Positions 48,389 through 55,659 of a stretch of 64,000 bases of DNA are shown here, piece by piece. Source of the DNA: Bacteroidales bacterium UBA5235 (lineage in GTDB: Bacteria > Bacteroidota > Bacteroidia > Bacteroidales > VadinHA17); assembly GCA_002409145.1 (NCBI GenBank), contig DHUL01000037.1, forward strand, positions 58,653 through 122,652. The letters run 5' to 3'. A program made the position numbers and the translations under genes. Each line of letters begins with the position of its first letter. The first letter of the stretch is position 1. Under the pieces are notes generated by a model. The model worked only from the letters and a program-made list of their open reading frames with translations. It had not been told where the DNA came from and made no database searches.

Positions 48389-48424
48389 AATGTTAAAATC
48401 ATCAATCCTGAGAGGGTATTTTGA

Positions 48425-48432
48425 TATCTTTG
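48425..48432 (+). promoter_or_regulatory. -7 promoter element of the S46 peptidase gene
   Basis: TATCTTTG matches TAnnTTTG, 33 bases ahead of the start codon at 48465. No clear TTG at the expected -33 distance. Confidence 0.55.
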
Positions 48433-48464
48433 GTTCCTTACTTAAATCAACAACACCTTAAATC

Positions 48465-50609
48465 ATGAGAAAAATACTGGCAATTATTGTTATCCTTCTA
48501 ACCTTCTCAGCCTCACAGGCCAGAGCTGATGAGGGCATGTGGCTGCTGCCGCTCATTGAAAAGCTCAATATCGGTACCATGACCGAGATGGGGCTCAAAC
48601 TGACAGCAGAAGACATCTACAGCATCAACCAGGCAAGCCTGAAAGACGCTATTGTCATCTTCGGTGGCGGCTGTACCGCTGAGATCGTCTCACCTCAAGG
48701 CCTGCTTCTTACCAACCACCACTGTGGTTACGGCCAGATCCAGAACCACAGCACCGTGGAACATGACTATCTCAACAATGGTTTCTGGGCTATGTCAAAG
48801 GAAGAAGAACTTCCCAATCCCGGACTGTCAGTCACCTTCCTGGTGCGCATTGAAGATGTCACCTCAAGGGTACTTGGAAAGACCAGCACAGACATGACCG
48901 AAGCAGCACGCCGCGAAGCCATCCAGGCTGAGAGTGCCGCCATCACCGCCGAGGCAACAAAGGGAACCCACTACAACGCCCGCGTCGCATCATTTTACAG
49001 TGGGAACCAGTATTTCCTGCTTATCTATGAAGTATTCTCCGACGTAAGGCTCGTTGGAACACCACCCAACTCAATCGGGAAATATGGTCATGACTCTGAT
49101 AACTGGATGTGGCCGCGCCATACCTGCGATTTCAGCGTTTTCAGGGTCTATATGAGCCCTGACGGAAAACCGGCTCAGTACTCGAAGGACAATGTTCCTC
49201 TCAAGCCGAAGCACTACCTGCCTGTATCAATAAAGAACCTGCAGAAGAATGATTTCGCAATGGTGATGGGCTACCCCGGTACAACAACCAGGTACATGAC
49301 ATCATACGAGGTTGACGAAGCGATGAAGATCACCAACGCCAACAGGATCAAGATCCGTGGTACACGCCAGGAGATATGGATGAAGGATATGATGGCTGAC
49401 CCGAAGGTGAACATTCAATACGCATCGAAATATGCCGGTTCATCCAATTACTGGAAGTTCTCAATAGGCCAGAACGCAGGTCTCACACGTCTGCGCACCG
49501 CAGATAAGAAGGCAGCTTTCGAAGCTGAATATATGAAGTGGGTAAAGGCAGACCAGGCACGCAATGCCAGATACGGCAATGCACTTTCACTGATTGAAAA
49601 CGCCGTTAAGGGAAGGGCTGAAAAGTACAATGTCTCACAATATATCAGGGAAGCATTGTCTACGGAACTGATAGGCTTTGCCGGTCAGATGACCATACTC
49701 GAAGAGGCCCTTGCCACAAAAGAGACCGAAAGAATCAGCGGCATGATCGAAAGGTTAAAGAAATATGCTGAGAATTTCTACGGTGATTATAACTATCCTA
49801 CCGATCAGAAAACTACAAAGGCGATGATGACGCTCTACAGAACGGATATCGATCCCAGGTACTGGCCATCTTTTTACAAGCTGATCGACACGAAGTTCAA
49901 GGGCAACATTGACACCTTTGTTGATAATATCTTCGCGAAGTCAATATTTGTCTCCCAGGAGAAACTGGCAGCCTTCCTTGGAGCTCCCAGCCTGAAGGTT
50001 CTTCAGAAGGATCCCGCATATGTTGTTGCCAGATCAATCAGCGAAATGAGTTCATCATTGATGAAAGATCTCCAGGGATTCAATGCTGATCTCTCAAAAG
50101 GACAGCGTCTCTATATGGCCGGAGTAATGGAATACCAGCCTGACAAAACAGAGTATCCGGATGCCAACTCCACCATGAGGCTCACATATGGCAAGGTGCT
50201 TGACTACTACCCGTATGATGCAGTGCATTACAACTGGTATACGACACTCGACGGTGTGGTGCAGAAATACAAGCCTGGCGATTATGAGTTCGACCTGCCG
50301 CAGCGGCTCATTGATCTTAACAACAAAAGGGAGTATGGCCGTTATGCATCCCCGGATGGCTACATGCCGGTATGCTTCATTACCGACAATGACATCACCG
50401 GGGGCAATTCAGGCAGTCCTGTCATAAACGGCAACGGCGAGCTTATCGGCCTTGCCTTTGACGGCAACTGGGAGGCCATGACCGGAAACATAGCATTCGA
50501 GCCTGACTTTCAGAGGTGCATCAACGTTGACATCCGTTACGTTCTCTGGGTGATTGACATCTACTCAGGGGCAGGGTATCTGCTCGATGAGATGGATATC
50601 AGAGAATAG
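48465..50609 (+). CDS. S46 dipeptidyl-peptidase, DPP7-like
   Basis: The 714-residue periplasmic serine peptidase releases dipeptides from the N-terminus of oligopeptides. A signal peptide (about 1-22) precedes a trypsin-like double barrel: catalytic His in LLTNHHCGYGQIQNHS (about residue 84), Asp in the middle (IGKYGHDSDNWMW region), and Ser (about 649) in GNSGSPVING. Eighteen residues after the Ser lies Gly in GLAFDGNWEAM. In this family Gly at that position marks DPP7 specificity for hydrophobic P1 residues, whereas Arg marks acidic-specific DPP11. Length fits. It is followed by heptamer repeats and a strong terminator. Confidence 0.95.
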   Translation: MRKILAIIVILLTFSASQARADEGMWLLPLIEKLNIGTMTEMGLKLTAEDIYSINQASLKDAIVIFGGGCTAEIVSPQGLLLTNHHCGYGQIQNHSTVEHDYLNNGFWAMSKEEELPNPGLSVTFLVRIEDVTSRVLGKTSTDMTEAARREAIQAESAAITAEATKGTHYNARVASFYSGNQYFLLIYEVFSDVRLVGTPPNSIGKYGHDSDNWMWPRHTCDFSVFRVYMSPDGKPAQYSKDNVPLKPKHYLPVSIKNLQKNDFAMVMGYPGTTTRYMTSYEVDEAMKITNANRIKIRGTRQEIWMKDMMADPKVNIQYASKYAGSSNYWKFSIGQNAGLTRLRTADKKAAFEAEYMKWVKADQARNARYGNALSLIENAVKGRAEKYNVSQYIREALSTELIGFAGQMTILEEALATKETERISGMIERLKKYAENFYGDYNYPTDQKTTKAMMTLYRTDIDPRYWPSFYKLIDTKFKGNIDTFVDNIFAKSIFVSQEKLAAFLGAPSLKVLQKDPAYVVARSISEMSSSLMKDLQGFNADLSKGQRLYMAGVMEYQPDKTEYPDANSTMRLTYGKVLDYYPYDAVHYNWYTTLDGVVQKYKPGDYEFDLPQRLIDLNNKREYGRYASPDGYMPVCFITDNDITGGNSGSPVINGNGELIGLAFDGNWEAMTGNIAFEPDFQRCINVDIRYVLWVIDIYSGAGYLLDEMDIRE

Positions 50610-50637
50610 GCAAGAGGCATTAGGCTATAGGCAATAG
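50607..50637. repeat. Degenerate heptamer repeat, first array (forward)
   Basis: About four tandem 7-base units of the form GCANTAG are seen (TAG GCAAGAG GCATTAG GCTATAG GCAATAG). The array begins at the stop codon of the S46 peptidase gene, which it supplies. Confidence 0.7.
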
Positions 50638-50645
50638 TGAAGTGG

Positions 50646-50673
50646 GGCTGTCTTATATGAGACAGCCTCTTTT
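50646..50673 (+). terminator. Intrinsic terminator of the S46 peptidase gene
   Basis: GGCTGTCT pairs with AGACAGCC (8 bp, loop of 6 bases) and is followed by TCTTTT. Confidence 0.85.
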
Positions 50674-50732
50674 ACATTTCATAAAATAGTTTAATGACGT
50701 ACAAATCCAACGACTGCATGTGATTGACAACG

Positions 50733-50767
50733 CTACTGCCTACTGCCTCTTGCCTGATGCCTAATAA
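50733..50767. repeat. Degenerate heptamer repeat, second array (inverted)
   Basis: Five 7-base units CTACTGC CTACTGC CTCTTGC CTGATGC CTAATAA are the reverse complement of the GCANTAG units of the array 100 bases to the left. A TTG inside the array (50750-50752) is 20 bases ahead of the marC -7 element, so the array seems to contribute the -33 promoter element. Confidence 0.7.
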
Positions 50768-50772
50768 AGTCC

Positions 50773-50780
50773 TACCTTTG
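50773..50780 (+). promoter_or_regulatory. -7 promoter element of marC
   Basis: TACCTTTG matches TAnnTTTG. TTG at 50750-50752 provides a -33 element at 20-base spacing. The start codon lies 12 bases downstream, a short leader. Confidence 0.65.
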
Positions 50781-50792
50781 CAAAAATTTGCA

Positions 50793-51371
50793 ATGCAGTT
50801 CAGTTTTGTTGACATATTAGCCTGTTTTATGGTGTTGTTTGCAATCATTGACATCACCGGATCAATACCCATCATCCTTGATATCAAATCCAAGACGGGC
50901 AACATCCATCCCTGGAAAGCCACGCTGGTATCATTCCTGATTTTCCTGGCTTTCCTTATTTTCGGGGAGAAGCTTCTCGGCCTCTTCGGCGTTGATGTCG
51001 GGTCATTCGCCATAGCCGGCTCCTTCATTATTTTCCTTATCGGGATGGAGATGGTTCTCGGTGCTGAATTCTTCAAGCATGACTCACCCGGAGGGGGAAC
51101 CATTGTTCCGATTGCATTTCCGCTGATTGCCGGTGCCGGTTCAATAACAACAATCCTGTCACTGCGTGCGGAATATGCTACTGTAAACATCCTCGTTGCC
51201 CTGTTGCTGAACATGGTAATTGTATATGTCGTGCTCAGGCTCACAACGAGAATTGAGCGTCTGCTGGGGCCAACCGGGCTGCACATACTCAAGAAATTTT
51301 TCGGCATTATTCTTATAGCCATCGCAATAAGGCTCTTCATCAATAATACAGGTATTACCCTCCCCCAATGA
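50793..51371 (+). CDS. MarC family inner-membrane protein
   Basis: A 193-residue integral membrane protein with about six hydrophobic helices. Family landmarks are the first helix VDILACFMVLFAIIDITGSIPIIL, the LGIEMVLG-like IGMEMVLGAEF, and GGGTIVPIAFPLIAGAGSITTILSL, which matches the P-x-x-P-L-x-x-G-P-G type motif between helices. MarC proteins were once linked to multiple antibiotic resistance, but the function is unclear. The start is placed at MQFSFVDIL; a 23-codon extension would run into the heptamer repeats. It overlaps rnhA by 4 bases. Confidence 0.9.
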   Translation: MQFSFVDILACFMVLFAIIDITGSIPIILDIKSKTGNIHPWKATLVSFLIFLAFLIFGEKLLGLFGVDVGSFAIAGSFIIFLIGMEMVLGAEFFKHDSPGGGTIVPIAFPLIAGAGSITTILSLRAEYATVNILVALLLNMVIVYVVLRLTTRIERLLGPTGLHILKKFFGIILIAIAIRLFINNTGITLPQ

Positions 51372-51850
51372 GTCTGTCAGAGGTAACAATTTACACTGAC
51401 GGTGCCTGCAGCGGCAATCCTGGTCCGGGAGGCTACGGCGTGGTGCTTATTTCGGGTCCTCTTCGCAAGGAGCTCTCCGGAGGTTTCAGGCTCACAACCA
51501 ACAATCGGATGGAGCTGCTGGCTGCCATCACCGGCCTGGAGGCGCTTAAACTTGACGGGCTGAGTGTCAGGCTGCACACAGATTCACAGTACCTTGTAAA
51601 TGCGGTCAACAACGGCTGGCTCTTCAGCTGGGAGATGAAACGGTTTGCCAGGAAGAAAAACCAGGATCTGTGGATCCGGTTCCTGGAGGTTTACAGGCGT
51701 CACAGGGTGACCCTGATATGGGTGAAAGGACATAACAATGACCCTGAGAATGAACGCTGTGACACCCTGGCGGTGGCAGCTTCAAAGCTGCCCGGTCTTC
51801 CTGAAGATGAGGGATACATGGCAAACAATGAAGCTGAGGACCTTATCTGA
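51368..51850 (+). CDS. rnhA: Ribonuclease HI
   Basis: The 160-residue enzyme cleaves the RNA strand of RNA:DNA hybrids. The four catalytic carboxylates are visible: Asp in IYTDGACSGNPGPGGYG, Glu in NRMELLAAITGLEAL, Asp in HTDSQYLVNAV, and Asp in NERCDTLAVAAS. The basic handle (SWEMKRFARKKNQDLW) is present. It is coupled to marC by a 4-base overlap. Together with rnhB, 3 kb upstream, the window encodes both RNase H types. Confidence 0.96.
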   Translation: MSLSEVTIYTDGACSGNPGPGGYGVVLISGPLRKELSGGFRLTTNNRMELLAAITGLEALKLDGLSVRLHTDSQYLVNAVNNGWLFSWEMKRFARKKNQDLWIRFLEVYRRHRVTLIWVKGHNNDPENERCDTLAVAASKLPGLPEDEGYMANNEAEDLI

Positions 51851-51912
51851 CAGGTGACAGTTATTTTTGACTTTTATAAAAAAAGTGCAATTTTTGTAAA
51901 AAAAGGGGAGAG

Positions 51913-52317
51913 ATGAAAAGTTTCATACACAAAGCCACAGAGCTGACACCGGAAATTATCCTCGCTCCGGCTGAAAACAGGTTCACCATTTCCGGGAAGT
52001 CGGCGCCGGAAGATGTAAGAGGCCTTTATTATCCGGTTATTGAATGGATGGAAGAGTTCGTAACGGAAATAAAAAGGGGGCACAATTACACTGACAGTAA
52101 TCCTCTCCTCCTGAAGCTTGACCTTGAGTATTTCAATTCGTCCTCTGCAAAGTTCCTCTTTGACATCTTCGGCCAGCTGAAGGAAATGAGCAACGAAGGT
52201 ATTCCCGTGGATATCGAATGGCATTATGACGAGGAAGATACCGATCTTCGCGAGGCTGGCGAGGACCTGGCGTTGCTTGCAGAACTTCAGTTCAGGTATT
52301 GCCCGGAGACCAGATGA
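51913..52317 (+). CDS. SiaC-family regulatory phosphoprotein (DUF1987)
   Basis: This 134-residue cytoplasmic protein begins with the DUF1987 pattern (ATELTPEIILAPAENRFTISGKSAPED, split here at residue 20 and beyond) and has a STAS-like alternating fold. Its likely phosphoacceptor region is LEYFNSSSAKFLFDIFG (residues 71-87); in Pseudomonas SiaC the equivalent motif carries the phosphorylated Thr, and here Ser76-Ser78 take its place. In that system a PP2C phosphatase dephosphorylates SiaC, and a kinase (SiaB) phosphorylates it. No kinase gene is adjacent. It overlaps the next gene by ATGA. Confidence 0.85.
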   Translation: MKSFIHKATELTPEIILAPAENRFTISGKSAPEDVRGLYYPVIEWMEEFVTEIKRGHNYTDSNPLLLKLDLEYFNSSSAKFLFDIFGQLKEMSNEGIPVDIEWHYDEEDTDLREAGEDLALLAELQFRYCPETR

Positions 52318-52805
52318 GCCAGCTGAGAGGACCGGCAGAACTGTACCGGCTGCTTGATTCCCTGCAAATACCATTCGAATATATAGAGCATCCTCCGGTA
52401 CCAACAGTTGAGGAAGCAATGAAATACTGGTCCGGCATAGACTCCGGTCATTGCAAGAACATCTTTTTCCGTAATCACAAGGGTGACAGGCACTACCTGG
52501 TGATACTCTATTATGAATCAAAGCTGAACATCAGGGAGCTTGAGCAGAAGCTTCGCCAGGGAAAGCTCTCGTTTGCCTCAGACAGGAGACTAATGCAGTA
52601 TCTCGGACTGACGCCCGGCTCGGTCTCTCCTTTCGGACTTATAAATGACCACTCCCACCACGTCCATCTCTTCATTGATAAAACACTCATGGAGCACAAA
52701 CGGCTGTCATTTCACCCGAACACAAACACCGCATCGCTGATTATTCCACGTGACGGGCTTTTCACATTCCTGAAACACACAGGCAACACCTGGGAATTTT
52801 TCTGA
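52314..52805 (+). CDS. Prolyl-tRNA deacylase-like protein (YbaK/ProX domain)
   Basis: A 163-residue protein of the YbaK/prolyl-tRNA-synthetase-associated editing family, which hydrolyses mischarged Ala-tRNA(Pro) in trans. It contains IPFEYIEHPPVPTVEEAM (the HPxxxT substrate-pocket motif), GHCKNIFFRNHKGDRHYLVIL with the conserved K, and LGLTPGSVSPFGLINDH with the G-x-x-P-G-x-[VS] and S-P-F-G loop. ATGA overlap with the SiaC-like gene indicates translational coupling; the start at MSQLRG follows from that and from the family N-terminus. No synthetase gene is nearby. Confidence 0.9.
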   Translation: MSQLRGPAELYRLLDSLQIPFEYIEHPPVPTVEEAMKYWSGIDSGHCKNIFFRNHKGDRHYLVILYYESKLNIRELEQKLRQGKLSFASDRRLMQYLGLTPGSVSPFGLINDHSHHVHLFIDKTLMEHKRLSFHPNTNTASLIIPRDGLFTFLKHTGNTWEFF

Positions 52806-52883
52806 TCATCTTTCATGCAGCATAATGCATATTCCGGCAGTCTTTAAGGCGGACTTGCATCATTATATTTTACTCTTACCGCC

Positions 52884-55526
52884 ATGAAAAGAATTGCGTT
52901 TATTGCGACTGTGCTTATCTTGTTTACCATTGCAGGAGCCGCAGCGTCTACCCAGGACTCCGTCCAAAGAAGAACCTACCAGGCAAGATTCACCTCCTCA
53001 CCACCTGTTATTGACGGATCAATCGATGATGTAGAATGGAAGACAGGTGAATGGCAGGGTGATTTTACACAGTTTGAGCCAGATAACGGAGCCCCATCCT
53101 CTCAGAGAACTGAATTTATGATTCTTTATGATGACAACAATATATATGTTGCCTTCAAAGCCTATGACACAAATCCTGACAGCATTGTCAGGCGTATCTC
53201 CCGGAGGGACAACGGTGACGGGGATTTTGTGGGGATTGGTTTCGACAGCTATCACGATCTTCAGACCGGTTTTGCATTTGTCACAAACGCGGCAGGTGTA
53301 AAGAATGATTTCATCTGGTCCCAGGATGGCCGGATAGAGGATGACACCTGGGATGCCATCTGGTTTACGGGAGCAAAGGTGTATGAATGGGGATGGGCCG
53401 CCGAGATGCGGATTCCGCTCACCCAGCTCCGGTTCCGTATCTCAGATGAAGGCGTATGGGGGATCGAGGCCTTCCGCCGCGTCTTTCGCTGCCAGGAGAC
53501 TTCTGTATGGCAGTTTATTGACCGTAATGCTTCCGGTATGGTCCATAACTTCGGAACTCTGACCGGGCTGACAGATATAAAGCCCAGAAAACAGGCTGAC
53601 ATCACTCCGTTTGTCGTGGGAAGTGTGGAGACATTCGAGAAAGAGGATGGCAACCCCTTTGCCACCGGCACAAACTGGAAATACAACGGCGGCCTCGATG
53701 CCAAGTTCGGCCTGACAAACAATATGACCCTTGACCTTACCGTCAATCCCGATTTCGGGCAGGTTGAGGCTGACCCTTCCGAGGTGAACCTCACAGCATA
53801 TGAGACTTTTTTCCAGGAGAAGAGGCCTTTCTTCATCGAAGGAAACAACATCACCAGCCTGAAGACCGGAATTGGTGACGGAGACCTGGGCTTTGACAAC
53901 CTCTTTTATTCAAGGAGGATCGGGCGGAGCCCCCACCTGGAAGCAGACAACGATGATGATGAATTCGCGAAGGTGCCACGCGTAACACCTATCATCAGCG
54001 CTGCCAAGCTGACAGGGAAAACACCGGAAGGCCTGTCAATAGGTATTGTGGAAGCAGTGACGGCAGAGGGCAGAGCTGTTATTGACTCGCTGGGTCACAG
54101 GAGTGAACAGACGGTTGAACCTCTTACCAACTATCTGGTTTCACGGGTAATGAGGGACTTTGGTGGTGGCCGGACAGTTATCGGCGGAGCCTTCACCAAC
54201 ACTCACCGTTTCCTTGACGGAAACGTCACTGAAGAGCTTGTCCGCAGCGCCAGTACAGCAGGCATCGACTTCACCCGGTATTTTGATGAGGAGCGTAAAT
54301 GGTACGCCTCGGTCACTGCAGCAGGAAGCAACCTTAAGGGCACCATGGAAGCCATTGAAGACCTGCAGCGCTCAACAGTCCACCTTTATCAGAGACCCGA
54401 TGCCGATTATATGGAAGTAGACCCGTCGCGCACCTCCCTGAACGGTTTCGGCGGTAATCTGCAGGCAGGAAAAGTGGGAGGCAAGTGGAACTTCATGGCC
54501 TTTACATACCTGAAGTCGCCGGGCTTTGACCTTAACGACGTGGGATACCTTCAGAGCGCAGATGCAATATATGCCGGACTATGGTCGGCATACAGCTTTG
54601 ACAAGCCATTCAGCATCTTCAGGAGAATCAGGCCAAATGCCAACCTGTTCAGCGAGTGGGACTTTGGCGGCACTCACCTCTCCACCAGCGGCAACCTCAG
54701 CCTCTATATCCAGTTCAAAAACCTGTGGTGGACAAATTTCGGTGCCAACTACAACGGTGAATCCCTTTCAACCACGAAACTCCGAGGAGGTCCAGCCATG
54801 ATCACTCCCTCAAACCTGAACTGGTGGTTCAACCTGGGATCAAGCCAGTCAAGGAGCCTGTCTGCTTCTGTTTATGCCAACGGTAACAAGGGCGGAGATA
54901 ACTCCGCAGAAGGATATTCTATGGGAATTGACATAACGGCCAAGCCGGGGCAATCATTCACCGCGTCTGTCGAACCTTCATATTCCATAAACCGTAACGA
55001 TATTCAGTACGTGACCTGCACAGATGATGATGAACGCTATATCCTGAGCCGTATAGACCAGCAGATAGTCAGCATGTCAGTGAGGCTGAACTATAATATT
55101 ACACCTGATCTGACTGTCCAGTACTGGGGACAGCCGTTCCTTGCAGCAATGGATTACAGCAGGTTCAAGGCAGTCACAGATCCCAGGGCAGGCATCCTGT
55201 CGGACCGGTATCACCTCATCAGTGACGATGAAACGACTTACGATACCGAAGATGACATGTACCTCATTGACGAAGACAATGACGGTATCACTGATTACAG
55301 TTTTGACAATCCTGATAACAATTATGATCAGTTCCTTTCAAACCTGGTTGTCAGATGGGAGTTCAGCCCCGGATCAACCCTGTTCCTCGTATGGTCTCAG
55401 ACCCGCGACTACAGTGATACTACAGGTTCCTTTTCGCTCAGTCAGAACCTTAATAATCTCTACACCTCGAAGAGGCCCTATGATGTGTTCCTGATAAAAT
55501 TTACATACCGTTTTGGTTTGCGGTAA
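52884..55526 (+). CDS. DUF5916 outer-membrane protein with CBM9-like domain (copy 1)
   Basis: An 880-residue protein with a signal peptide (about 1-22), an N-terminal CBM9-like beta sandwich (about 30-235: PPVIDGSIDDVEWKTGEW, ILYDDNNIYVAFKAYD, WGWAAEMRIPLTQLRF), then the DUF5916 beta-barrel region that starts with LDLTVNPDFGQVEADPSEVN and EKRPFFIEGNN and ends with the YRFGLR terminal strand. The aromatic terminus fits outer-membrane barrel insertion. Function is unproven; binding of carbohydrate or heme-like ligands has been suggested for CBM9 relatives. It has its own strong terminator and a same-length paralogue downstream. Confidence 0.9.
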   Translation: MKRIAFIATVLILFTIAGAAASTQDSVQRRTYQARFTSSPPVIDGSIDDVEWKTGEWQGDFTQFEPDNGAPSSQRTEFMILYDDNNIYVAFKAYDTNPDSIVRRISRRDNGDGDFVGIGFDSYHDLQTGFAFVTNAAGVKNDFIWSQDGRIEDDTWDAIWFTGAKVYEWGWAAEMRIPLTQLRFRISDEGVWGIEAFRRVFRCQETSVWQFIDRNASGMVHNFGTLTGLTDIKPRKQADITPFVVGSVETFEKEDGNPFATGTNWKYNGGLDAKFGLTNNMTLDLTVNPDFGQVEADPSEVNLTAYETFFQEKRPFFIEGNNITSLKTGIGDGDLGFDNLFYSRRIGRSPHLEADNDDDEFAKVPRVTPIISAAKLTGKTPEGLSIGIVEAVTAEGRAVIDSLGHRSEQTVEPLTNYLVSRVMRDFGGGRTVIGGAFTNTHRFLDGNVTEELVRSASTAGIDFTRYFDEERKWYASVTAAGSNLKGTMEAIEDLQRSTVHLYQRPDADYMEVDPSRTSLNGFGGNLQAGKVGGKWNFMAFTYLKSPGFDLNDVGYLQSADAIYAGLWSAYSFDKPFSIFRRIRPNANLFSEWDFGGTHLSTSGNLSLYIQFKNLWWTNFGANYNGESLSTTKLRGGPAMITPSNLNWWFNLGSSQSRSLSASVYANGNKGGDNSAEGYSMGIDITAKPGQSFTASVEPSYSINRNDIQYVTCTDDDERYILSRIDQQIVSMSVRLNYNITPDLTVQYWGQPFLAAMDYSRFKAVTDPRAGILSDRYHLISDDETTYDTEDDMYLIDEDNDGITDYSFDNPDNNYDQFLSNLVVRWEFSPGSTLFLVWSQTRDYSDTTGSFSLSQNLNNLYTSKRPYDVFLIKFTYRFGLR

Positions 55527-55547
55527 GCGCAGCTGATCGCAAGTCCT

Positions 55548-55584
55548 GAAGAGCGACGGTTATTCATCCGTCGCTCTTCTTTTA
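55548..55584 (+). terminator. Intrinsic terminator after DUF5916 copy 1
   Basis: A perfect 12-bp stem (GAAGAGCGACGG/CCGTCGCTCTTC, loop of 8) is followed by TTTT. It separates the two DUF5916 genes into distinct transcription units. Confidence 0.9.
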
Positions 55585-55598
55585 CACTTTTACTGAGG

Positions 55599-55627
55599 TA
55601 TATTTGAAGCAAAATTCCCTAACTTTG
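55599..55627 (+). promoter_or_regulatory. Two candidate -7 elements for DUF5916 copy 2
   Basis: TATATTTG (55599-55606) and TAACTTTG (55620-55627) both match TAnnTTTG. The second lies 32 bases ahead of the start codon. Two start points are possible. Confidence 0.5.
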
Positions 55628-55659
55628 CTGGAGCTTTACTATTCCAGAAATCCCTGACA

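Noticed and set aside
50672..51343. 223-codon reverse frame
   Set aside because: Antisense to marC; no start context, and the marC frame has clear helices and family motifs.
51874..52521. 215-codon reverse frame
   Set aside because: Spans two well-supported forward genes (SiaC-like and prolyl-tRNA deacylase-like).
53261..53899. 212-codon reverse frame
   Set aside because: Antisense to the CBM9 domain of DUF5916 copy 1.
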